DNA from: M55B154 sp964345775
GTDB taxonomy: Bacteria > Spirochaetota > UBA4802 > UB4802
DNA: 5,043 nucleotides
Direction of reading: 5' to 3'
Assembly: GCA_964345775.1 (NCBI GenBank)
Contig: CAYFSO010000148.1
Coordinates: 1 to 5,043, forward strand
The notes beneath the pieces are model-generated. The model searched no databases. It was not told the DNA's origin and saw nothing but the letters and a program-made list of their open reading frames with translations. Both the position numbers and the translations under genes were made by a program. Shown here piece by piece: positions 1 to 5,001 of the stretch. Position 1 is the first letter of the stretch. Every line of letters starts with the position of its first letter.

Positions 1-20
1 AAACGAAACCACCCTGTATT

Positions 21-56
21 GACCCACTCTTCGCGTTCGTTGCGCCGTTGCGTGAG
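21..56 (+). repeat. Dispersed repeat copy i (left arm of inverted pair)
   Basis: First of four related copies in the window. It has the core TTCGCGTTCGTTGCGCC followed by GTTGCGTGA, and begins with GACCCACT, an end it shares (as reverse complement) with copy iii. The 16 bp at 40-55 are a perfect inverted repeat of 114-129 in copy ii. It lacks the ...GTTGAG end seen in copies ii and iv. It is non-coding: nothing around it has a start codon with a ribosome binding site. The origin is unknown; a REP/BIME-like or MITE-like element is an inference. Confidence 0.8.
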
Positions 57-78
57 ATAAAGGAGCTTGTGCCGGAAT

Positions 79-88
79 AAAGGCCTTT
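79..88. repeat. Central palindrome AAAGGCCTTT of the inverted pair
   Basis: A perfect 10-bp palindrome lying within 1 bp of the symmetry centre of copies i and ii (palindrome centre 83.5, arm centre 84.5). Partly matched bases on either side (GTGCC on the left, GGCAT on the right) suggest that the whole stretch 21-147 is one degenerate long palindrome, not two independent insertions. Confidence 0.55.
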
Positions 89-101
89 TGAAGGCATGTG
101 A

Positions 102-147
102 CTCAACGGGGGTTCACGCAACGGCGCAAAGGACGCGACGAGTTGAG
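102..147 (-). repeat. Dispersed repeat copy ii (right arm of inverted pair)
   Basis: A 46-bp unit bounded by CTCAAC and GTTGAG, so it has 6-bp terminal inverted repeats. Its reverse complement aligns without gaps to copy iv (3885-3930), with 5 mismatches in 46 positions by hand count. It opposes copy i, with 16 bp of perfect complementarity between 40-55 and 114-129, enough for a strong hairpin or cruciform. It is non-coding. Confidence 0.85.
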
Positions 148-266
148 TTCTTTATTCTTGTTTCGTCAATTATTATATCTATTCAATGAATTACAGTTTG
201 TAAAGAAAGAGGATATATTTGTCTTTATGGCTGGATAATAATTATTTCTCAGCATGTAAAAAATCA
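148..266. other. AT-rich spacer without a recognisable gene
   Basis: Between the repeat pair and the CCGTG tandem repeat I find only very short reading frames, for example ATGAATTACAGTTTGTAA near 185 and ATGGCTGGATAA near 227. No tRNA-like fold, clear terminator hairpin or conserved RNA motif is visible. With its flanks, positions 1-393 contain no gene that I can support. Confidence 0.6.
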
Positions 267-291
267 CTCCGTGTTTCCGTGTCTCCGTGGC
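267..291 (+). repeat. Short tandem repeat of an 8-mer (CTCCGTGT type)
   Basis: Three consecutive imperfect 8-mers, CTCCGTGT, TTCCGTGT and CTCCGTGG. This resembles another class of short dispersed repeat that I recall from many environmental bacterial genomes; the recall is unverified. It differs in sequence from copies i-iv and sits about 25 bp upstream of a TTGACA box. The function is unknown. Confidence 0.6.
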
Positions 292-313
292 AGAACCCCA
301 ACCCGTAAATATG

Positions 314-350
314 TTGACAACTTTTCCTCTGGCGTGGCAGATATGATAAT
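314..350 (+). promoter_or_regulatory. Possible promoter of the hom-thrC-hydrolase block
   Basis: A perfect TTGACA occurs at 314-319. Two good -10-like hexamers, TATGAT at 342-347 and GATAAT at 345-350, overlap 35-44 bp upstream of the hom start. The spacing from TTGACA is 22 or 25 bp, well outside the usual 16-18 bp. Either the -10 region works with a weaker -35, or TTGACA is fortuitous, or control is non-standard. The position is right for the block, but the assignment is tentative. Confidence 0.35.
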
Positions 351-382
351 GCCTTTATAAAAGGGAATTTTGTACAGTAGCC

Positions 383-386
383 GAGG
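383..386 (+). promoter_or_regulatory. Ribosome binding site GAGG that selects the hom start
   Basis: GAGG lies 7 nt before the ATG at 394. This favours that ATG over the in-frame TTG at 370, whose upstream AAGGG is only 4 nt away. The ATG start also gives the usual homoserine dehydrogenase N-terminus, with the glycine-rich loop beginning at residue 11. Confidence 0.55.
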
Positions 387-393
387 TTTCCCC

Positions 394-1674
394 ATGAGAG
401 ATATTGTCAGATGCGGCCTGATCGGTTTTGGTACCGTGGGAAGAGGGTTCTACCAGCTTCTCCGGGAGAACGCGCACGTGATAAAGCTGCGCACGGGAAT
501 GGACGTGCGTATTGAGAAGATATGTGACCTGCAGACCGACATGGTGACGAGGGAGACAACCGATATCCCGGTGACCGACAACTGGCGTGAACTGCTTGAG
601 GACGACAACATCGATACCATCATCGAGCTTATCGGCGGTATTGAGCCGGCGAAGACCATGATCATCGAGTGCATGAAGGCGGGCAAGAACGTGGTCACCG
701 CCAACAAGAAGCTGCTGGCCGAGGACGGGGACCAGATCTTCGACCTGGCCAACAGCGGTTCTGCCAAGCTGGGTTTCGAGGCCTCCATTGGCGGGGGTAT
801 TCCCTGCGTGGTATCGCTGAAAAGCGGCCTGGTGGGTAACCGGGTTGACACCGTGATGGGAATACTTAACGGCACCACCAACTACATACTCACCCAGATG
901 CACGAAAAGGCCATCCCCTTCGATGACGCCCTGCGTGAAGCGCAGGAACAGGGCTTCGCGGAGGCAGACCCTTCGTTTGACATTGAAGGACACGATGCCG
1001 GGCACAAGATAGCCCTGCTGTCAATGATCGCCTATAACAGGAAGGTGCATTTCAGCAATATCCAGGTGCAGGGCATTACCAGGATAACACTGCTGGATAT
1101 CGTGTACGCGTACGAGATGGGGTATGTCATAAAGCTGCTGGGTATCAGCCGCAAGGTGGGTGACCAGTACGACATACGGGTGCAGCCAGCCATGCTGCCC
1201 TTGAAGCATCCACTGGCATCGGTTCGAGACGAGTTCAATGCCGTCATGTACGACAATGACATGACAGGCCCCGTTACCCTGTACGGCAAGGGGGCAGGAG
1301 GACTTCCCACCGCGTCGGCGGTAATGAGCGATATTGTGCAGATGGCCCAGAAAGATAACATATACGAGAACGCCATTTCTCTTCAAGGTGAAATAAACTA
1401 CCTGGCGCCGGGTGAACGCAAATGCCGGTATTACCTGCGCATGTACTCGGAAGACCAGGCCGGCATCCTTGCCAGGGTGGCAGGGGTGCTGGGAGAGTAT
1501 AACATCTCCATCGCATCGGTAATGCAGCAGGAGGTGGAAGGCGACTACGTCCCCATTGTTATTACCACGCACGGGGCAAAAGAGAAAGACATGATGCGGT
1601 CCATAAACGAGATCAACCGGTTCGAGTTTATCAGCGGTGACGTGCTGGTGATCCCGGTTGAGGATTTCGAGTAA
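394..1674 (+). CDS. hom: Homoserine dehydrogenase with C-terminal ACT domain
   Basis: Catalyses NAD(P)H-dependent reduction of L-aspartate 4-semialdehyde to L-homoserine, in the cytoplasm, at the branch leading to threonine and methionine. From the ATG at 394 it is 426 aa, normal for the monofunctional Hom-ACT type; it is not fused to aspartokinase. The N-terminal Rossmann domain carries GFGTVG at 11-16. TANKK at 102-106 contains the conserved active-site lysine K105. NGTTNY is at 159-164. The family signature runs from A183 to K205 (AQEQGFAEADPSFD, then IEGHDAGHK) and fits the PROSITE homoserine dehydrogenase pattern completely, including catalytic D201 and K205. An ACT domain spans about 346-421 (DQAGILARVAGVL, then NISIASV), suggesting feedback control, classically by threonine. 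thrC follows 10 bp downstream. The alternative start is TTG at 370, adding 8 residues. Identification is secure. Confidence 0.97.
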   Translation: MRDIVRCGLIGFGTVGRGFYQLLRENAHVIKLRTGMDVRIEKICDLQTDMVTRETTDIPVTDNWRELLEDDNIDTIIELIGGIEPAKTMIIECMKAGKNVVTANKKLLAEDGDQIFDLANSGSAKLGFEASIGGGIPCVVSLKSGLVGNRVDTVMGILNGTTNYILTQMHEKAIPFDDALREAQEQGFAEADPSFDIEGHDAGHKIALLSMIAYNRKVHFSNIQVQGITRITLLDIVYAYEMGYVIKLLGISRKVGDQYDIRVQPAMLPLKHPLASVRDEFNAVMYDNDMTGPVTLYGKGAGGLPTASAVMSDIVQMAQKDNIYENAISLQGEINYLAPGERKCRYYLRMYSEDQAGILARVAGVLGEYNISIASVMQQEVEGDYVPIVITTHGAKEKDMMRSINEINRFEFISGDVLVIPVEDFE

Positions 1675-1678
1675 GGAG
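1672..1678 (+). promoter_or_regulatory. Ribosome binding site of thrC overlapping the hom stop
   Basis: TAAGGAG combines the hom stop codon (TAA at 1672-1674) with a strong Shine-Dalgarno GGAG, 6 nt before the thrC ATG. The overlap implies co-transcription and possibly translational coupling of hom and thrC. Confidence 0.8.
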
Positions 1679-1684
1679 TCATAG

Positions 1685-3034
1685 ATGAGCGGGAATTACA
1701 GGGCAGTATTCAGATGTATTGCGGGATGTGACGAGGAGTATCCACTGGACCAGGTAGTGTACCGCTGCCAGAAATGCGGGGAACTGCTTGAAGTGGTGCA
1801 CGACATGGACAGGCTGCGGGAAAGATCCGCCAAAGAATGGCGGGAACTCTTTGACAGCCGGGTGGGCACAACCAGGTGGCCCCACGGCAGCGGCGTCTGG
1901 GGCAAGAAGGAGTGGATAAACCCCGAGGTGGACAACGAGAACGTGGTCTCCATGTACGAGGGGAACACCAACCTGTTCTGGGCAACCCGTTTCGGCAGGA
2001 TGCTTGGCATGGACGACCTGTGGGTGAAGATGTGCGGCAACACGCACACAGGCTCCTTCAAGGACCTTGGTATGACGGTGCTGGTATCCCAGGTGAACCA
2101 GATGCGTCAGCAGGGGAAGAACATCAAGGCGGTTGCCTGCGCGTCCACCGGTGATACCTCGGCGGCCCTGGCAGCCTACTGCGCCTACGCAGACATCCCG
2201 TCAATCGTGTTTCTGCCCAGCAACAAGATATCAACCGCACAGCTGGTGCAGCCCATGTCAAACGGGTCCATCGTCATGTCGCTGGATACCAACTTCGACG
2301 GCTGCATGAAGGTGGTGCAGGAGATCACGAAGGACAATACCATTTACCTTGCAAATTCCATGAACTCCCTTCGCATCGAGGGACAGAAGACCATCTCTGT
2401 GGAACTCTTGCAGCAGTTTGACTGGGAGGTGCCCGACGTGGTGATCATCCCGGGCGGCAACCTGGGCAACATCTCGGCGCTGGGCAACGGCTTCCAGATG
2501 ATGTACGACCTGGGCCTCATCGACCGTAAGCCGCGGCTGGTACTGGCACAGGCGCAGAAGGCCAACCCCCTGTACCAGGCATACCTCGACGGCTTCGACA
2601 ACTTCGAGCCCATGTCACCGGGAAAGACCCTGGCATCGGCCATCCAGATCGGTGACCCGGTGTCGGTAAAGAAGGCCATAAAGACCCTCAAGAGCTTCGA
2701 CGGCATCGTTGAGCAGGCAAGCGAGGACGAGCTTGCCAACGCAGCCGCCCTTGCCGATCGTACCGGCATGTACAACTGTCCCCATACCGGCGTGGCACTT
2801 GCCGTCCTCATGAAGCTGGTTGAGAGACAGGAGATATCGAAGACAGACAGGACCATCGTTATCTCCACCGCCCACGGCCTGAAGTTCAGCGAGTTCAAGG
2901 TTGGCTACCACGAATGTTCCCTCCCGGAGATAGACTGCAGGTATGCCAACAGGCCCGTAGAGATAGGGGCGGACGTGAATGCCGTGAGGGAAGCCCTTGA
3001 AAAGGAACTGGCCAGCAGGGAGGCAAAGAAATAA
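1685..3034 (+). CDS. thrC: Threonine synthase (PLP-dependent, N-terminal Zn-ribbon type)
   Basis: Converts O-phospho-L-homoserine and water to L-threonine and phosphate, the last step of threonine synthesis, in the cytoplasm with pyridoxal phosphate. It is 449 aa, longer than the compact forms of about 350 aa. The N-terminus has four cysteines, C11-x3-C15 and C28-x2-C31 (CQKCG), which look like a zinc ribbon as in the archaeal/plant-like group. The PLP lysine is K126 in GSFKD, preceded by GNTHTG. CASTGDTSAALAAYCA follows, and the glycine-rich phosphate-binding loop GGNLGN lies at 257-262. HGLKFSEFK near the C-terminus is also typical. The gene lies between hom and a hydrolase gene that starts 1 bp after its stop. 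No homoserine kinase gene is adjacent. An activity on another substrate of this PLP fold is possible in principle, but the hom neighbour makes ThrC very likely. Confidence 0.95.
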   Translation: MSGNYRAVFRCIAGCDEEYPLDQVVYRCQKCGELLEVVHDMDRLRERSAKEWRELFDSRVGTTRWPHGSGVWGKKEWINPEVDNENVVSMYEGNTNLFWATRFGRMLGMDDLWVKMCGNTHTGSFKDLGMTVLVSQVNQMRQQGKNIKAVACASTGDTSAALAAYCAYADIPSIVFLPSNKISTAQLVQPMSNGSIVMSLDTNFDGCMKVVQEITKDNTIYLANSMNSLRIEGQKTISVELLQQFDWEVPDVVIIPGGNLGNISALGNGFQMMYDLGLIDRKPRLVLAQAQKANPLYQAYLDGFDNFEPMSPGKTLASAIQIGDPVSVKKAIKTLKSFDGIVEQASEDELANAAALADRTGMYNCPHTGVALAVLMKLVERQEISKTDRTIVISTAHGLKFSEFKVGYHECSLPEIDCRYANRPVEIGADVNAVREALEKELASREAKK

Positions 3035-3035
3035 T

Positions 3036-3695
3036 ATGCAGATCACCCCGAACGTGTACCAGGTGGGAGGATCCGGCCTGTCTGACCCCGCCGACGCTGC
3101 GGTGTACCTGGTAAAAAGCGGCAACCGGGCCGCCCTGGTTGACGGCGGAACGGGTGACGGGCATGATGATATCCTTATGAATATACGGGAATGCGGCGTT
3201 GAACCGGAACGCGTAGAGTACCTGTTCATCACCCACTGCCACTATGACCATACCGGTGGCGTCCCCGCGTTGAAGGAGGCAACAGGCGCTACACTGGTTG
3301 CCCACGTGCTTGATGCCGAGTACCTTGAGACAGGTGATTCAGAGGTGACCGCCGCGTCATGGTACGGGGCATTCATAAAACCATTCCAGGTTGACATCAA
3401 GGTTGAAGAAAAAGAACGGACCTTCACCCTGGGTGACCTTGCCATGACCATGTACCATATTCCCGGCCATTCCCCCGGTTCAGCGGCTCTCACCCTGGAG
3501 TCTGACGGGCAGCTTGTCCTTTTCGGCCAGGACGTGCACGGCCCCCTCAACGACGTGCTGCGTTCAAGCCGCGGCGATTACGAGAAGTCCCTCGAGTTCA
3601 TGCTGTCCTTAGAGGCTGACATCCTCTGCGAGGGCCACTTCGGTGTGTACCATGGAAAAGACCGCGTCCGCGGCTTCATCGAATCATTCCTTTAA
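3036..3695 (+). CDS. Metallo-beta-lactamase-fold hydrolase, substrate unknown
   Basis: A 219-aa, probably cytoplasmic protein with no signal peptide or membrane segment. The whole length is one MBL domain with a complete two-metal site: H67-C-H69-Y-D71-H72 (THCHYDHTGG), H145 in PGHSPGS, bridging D166 in FGQDVHG, and H201 in CEGHFG. VDGG at about 34-37 is the usual early strand motif. It resembles the glyoxalase II/thiolesterase-like branch with a short C-terminus (GKDRVRGFIESFL), but the substrate cannot be inferred. The ATG at 3036 is 1 bp after the thrC stop; GGGAGG at 3018-3023 inside thrC is a plausible ribosome binding site with a rather long 12-nt spacer. An in-frame TTG at 2997 would add 13 residues of charged, non-family sequence, so I reject it. 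The stop codon directly abuts repeat copy iii. Co-transcription with threonine genes is clear from spacing, but a role in that pathway is only a guess. Confidence 0.9.
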   Translation: MQITPNVYQVGGSGLSDPADAAVYLVKSGNRAALVDGGTGDGHDDILMNIRECGVEPERVEYLFITHCHYDHTGGVPALKEATGATLVAHVLDAEYLETGDSEVTAASWYGAFIKPFQVDIKVEEKERTFTLGDLAMTMYHIPGHSPGSAALTLESDGQLVLFGQDVHGPLNDVLRSSRGDYEKSLEFMLSLEADILCEGHFGVYHGKDRVRGFIESFL

Positions 3696-3744
3696 CTCAA
3701 CGCGGGGGTTCACGCGACGGCGCAAAGAACGCGAAGAGTGGGTC
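3696..3744 (-). repeat. Dispersed repeat copy iii, truncated by the assembly gap
   Basis: It begins with CTCAAC immediately after the hydrolase stop codon (TAA, 3693-3695) and runs into the N stretch, ending in AGTGGGTC. Its reverse complement starts GACCCACTCTTCGCG, the same end as copy i. Over 28 bp (3709-3736) it matches the inverse of copy iv (3892-3919) at 27 positions. Reading frames across it are artefacts of the repeat. Confidence 0.85.
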
Positions 3745-3844
3745 NNNNNNNNNNNNNNNNNNNNNNNNNNNNNNNNNNNNNNNNNNNNNNNNNNNNNNNN
3801 NNNNNNNNNNNNNNNNNNNNNNNNNNNNNNNNNNNNNNNNNNNN
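3745..3844. other. Assembly gap of exactly 100 N
   Basis: A run of 100 undetermined bases, a common default for a scaffold gap of unknown size. It sits between two inverted repeat copies, a likely cause of assembly failure. The true distance and content between the hydrolase gene and the S26-like gene are therefore unknown and could include whole genes. Confidence 0.95.
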
Positions 3845-3884
3845 ATCGAATCGATAAAAACCTGGAAAGAACGATACGAAAGAA

Positions 3885-3930
3885 CTCAACCCTTCGCGTT
3901 CTTTGCGCCGTTGCGTGAAACCCTGTTGAG
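3885..3930 (+). repeat. Dispersed repeat copy iv
   Basis: A 46-bp unit bounded by CTCAAC and GTTGAG with the core TTCGCGTTCTTTGCGCC and GTTGCGTGA. It is the same length as copy ii, with 41 of 46 positions identical to the inverse of copy ii by hand count. It points away from the gap, so copies iii and iv are arranged outward, the opposite of copies i and ii. Flanking bases GAAAGAACTCAAC resemble AATAAAGAACTCAAC in the inverse of the copy ii flank, so the repeat family may extend beyond 46 bp. Confidence 0.85.
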
Positions 3931-3982
3931 CACCATCTACTTTACTGTTCCTGTCAAAGAACTGTTTACAGAGAGGCATGCA

Positions 3983-4002
3983 TTTTTGTAATATTACAAA
4001 AA
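3983..4002. promoter_or_regulatory. Perfect 20-bp palindrome, possible operator
   Basis: Two perfect 10-bp half-sites around TGTAAT-ATTACA with T5/A5 flanks, centred at 3992.5. It lies 29 bp before a TTGACA box and about 93 bp before the S26-like gene. Exact dyad symmetry of this length in an AT-rich spacer fits a site for a dimeric repressor. The regulator family is not identified. A bidirectional terminator is less likely because the stem is almost pure A/T with no loop. Confidence 0.45.
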
Positions 4003-4030
4003 CAAAAAAAGCGGTTATCCGGTTCTCTTA

Positions 4031-4061
4031 TTGACATTTCAAAGGAGTTGTCCCACATTAT
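4031..4061 (+). promoter_or_regulatory. Weak candidate promoter for the S26-like gene
   Basis: A perfect TTGACA is at 4031-4036. The best -10 candidate is CATTAT at 4056-4061, with 4 of 6 consensus bases and a 19-bp spacing. This is tentative because the -10 box is poor. An AAAGGAG at 4041-4047 lies between the boxes and serves no clear start codon. Confidence 0.25.
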
Positions 4062-4063
4062 TA

Positions 4064-4084
4064 ACCAGTTCTCTTTTAACTGGT
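4064..4084 (+). promoter_or_regulatory. Hairpin overlapping the ribosome binding site of the S26-like gene
   Basis: ACCAGTT (4064-4070) pairs perfectly with AACTGGT (4078-4084) across a 7-nt loop. The 3' arm includes the first three bases of GGTGA (4082-4086), the best Shine-Dalgarno-like sequence for the ATG at 4095, 8 nt away. In mRNA the stem could mask ribosome binding. The pairing is seen in the sequence; the regulatory effect is an inference. Confidence 0.4.
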
Positions 4085-4094
4085 GACCATATAC

Positions 4095-4997
4095 ATGAAG
4101 AATAAAATGATCTCCTCCCGGCAGAGCTCGGGAAGAAATGTTCCCCTGGCCTTTGCGGGTTCACTCCTTTTCACCGGCCTTGGGCAGTTATACACGGCCC
4201 AGGCGGTAAAGGGGTTTACCTTTCTCATGCTGAGGATAGCCGTTGCGGGTGTCTTTCCCGTCCTGCTGTACTATAACAGGCAATTCCCGCTTTTCTATAC
4301 CATGGCAGGCTGCCTGCTTGCTGATATCCTTATTGTGCTGACATGTGCTTTTCATGCCGGGTTCTCAGCGGGCAGGAGTGAAGATATTCAATTCAAACAG
4401 TACATGCGAATACCCTTGTACATCCTCTACGGCGTGGGGGTGCTGGCGGTTCAGCTTTTCATATACGGGCTGCTTGTTTCCATGATCTCGGTGAACACGG
4501 TGCAGGTTCCGGATATGATGCCGTCAATAATGAAGGGGGACAGGGTGCTTGTTATCAAATCCCCCGGCATATCTTCTACCGCCGGCGACATGGTAACGGT
4601 TTTCAGCGGGAAGAGAAAAAAGATACGGCGGGTTGTGGCAGGCGGTCCCGAGAACATCATCATTTCAGGCAGCATCATAAAGATAAATAACACCCCCCTT
4701 GAAAAAACTATACTCACAGATGCAGTGGCTGACAGGCTGAAGCTGGAAAACAGGGAGGAGTATTACATTGAACGGAACGATAATATCGTATACCCGGTCA
4801 TGATACCCGGCAATGGCAAAAAAAAGCGGGGAAGCGTACGCATGATCTACCTTGAGAAAGACCATGTGCTCCTTGCAGCTGACAACAGGACAGGCGATGA
4901 ATGGTTCATGAAGGTGGACGCCGAAGATATCACGGGCAGGGTGGCCGGCGTGCTGCATTCGCCCAAACGCGGCATATGGCTGATGCCGCTGCAGTGA
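4095..4997 (+). CDS. Membrane protein with degenerate signal peptidase I (S26) domain
   Basis: A 300-aa protein from the ATG at 4095. It has four likely transmembrane helices at about 16-33 (with GLGQLY at 28-33), 38-60, 65-88 and 106-131, then a C-terminal S26-like domain. PDMMPSIMKGDRVLV (139-153) aligns with the canonical box B S-M-x-P-T-L-x-x-G-D, but the catalytic Ser position is D140. KIRRVVAGGPE (176-186) aligns with box D I-K-R-V-V-G, with R178 where the general-base Lys normally lies. ADNRTGDEWF (262-271) resembles box E GDNR-x-x-S-x-D-S-R, keeping DNR but losing the serines. The family normally cuts signal peptides at the outer face of the inner membrane; here the active pair seems lost, so a non-proteolytic role or a partner-dependent role is plausible. 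GTG at 4083 is an alternative start, adding 4 residues; a TAA directly upstream at 4077 bars any longer start. Confidence 0.8.
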   Translation: MKNKMISSRQSSGRNVPLAFAGSLLFTGLGQLYTAQAVKGFTFLMLRIAVAGVFPVLLYYNRQFPLFYTMAGCLLADILIVLTCAFHAGFSAGRSEDIQFKQYMRIPLYILYGVGVLAVQLFIYGLLVSMISVNTVQVPDMMPSIMKGDRVLVIKSPGISSTAGDMVTVFSGKRKKIRRVVAGGPENIIISGSIIKINNTPLEKTILTDAVADRLKLENREEYYIERNDNIVYPVMIPGNGKKKRGSVRMIYLEKDHVLLAADNRTGDEWFMKVDAEDITGRVAGVLHSPKRGIWLMPLQ

Positions 4998-5001
4998 AGG
5001 T

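Noticed and set aside
21..147. CRISPR array
   Set aside because: The repeats are inverted and only two per site, not regularly spaced direct repeats, and no cas gene is present.
314..355. Sigma-54 promoter in TGGCAGATATGATAATGCC
   Set aside because: The GG to GC distance is 13 bp, where the sigma-54 elements require 10.
370..393. Upstream TTG start for hom
   Set aside because: It adds eight residues (MYSSRGFP) not typical of the family, and the GAGG before ATG 394 is better placed.
355..1005. 216-codon minus-strand open frame opposite hom
   Set aside because: It lies entirely opposite a securely identified gene with complete catalytic motifs. Its translation is rich in His and Val typical of an antisense shadow and shows no recognisable domain.
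2344..3232. Long minus-strand open frames opposite thrC and the hydrolase gene
   Set aside because: They oppose conserved coding sequence, have no ribosome binding site that I can support and no family motif.
3696..3930. Insertion sequence with terminal inverted repeats around the gap
   Set aside because: No transposase sequence is visible and the gap hides the interior. The same repeat occurs elsewhere without a cargo, so an IS cannot be supported.
3643..3979. Open frames across the N run with TLRVLCAVA-like peptides
   Set aside because: These are produced by reading the inverted repeats and the undetermined bases; such peptides are a usual artefact of this repeat core.
3983..4002. Intrinsic terminator
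   Set aside because: The stem is nearly all A/T, has no loop and no GC-rich core, so an operator is a better reading.
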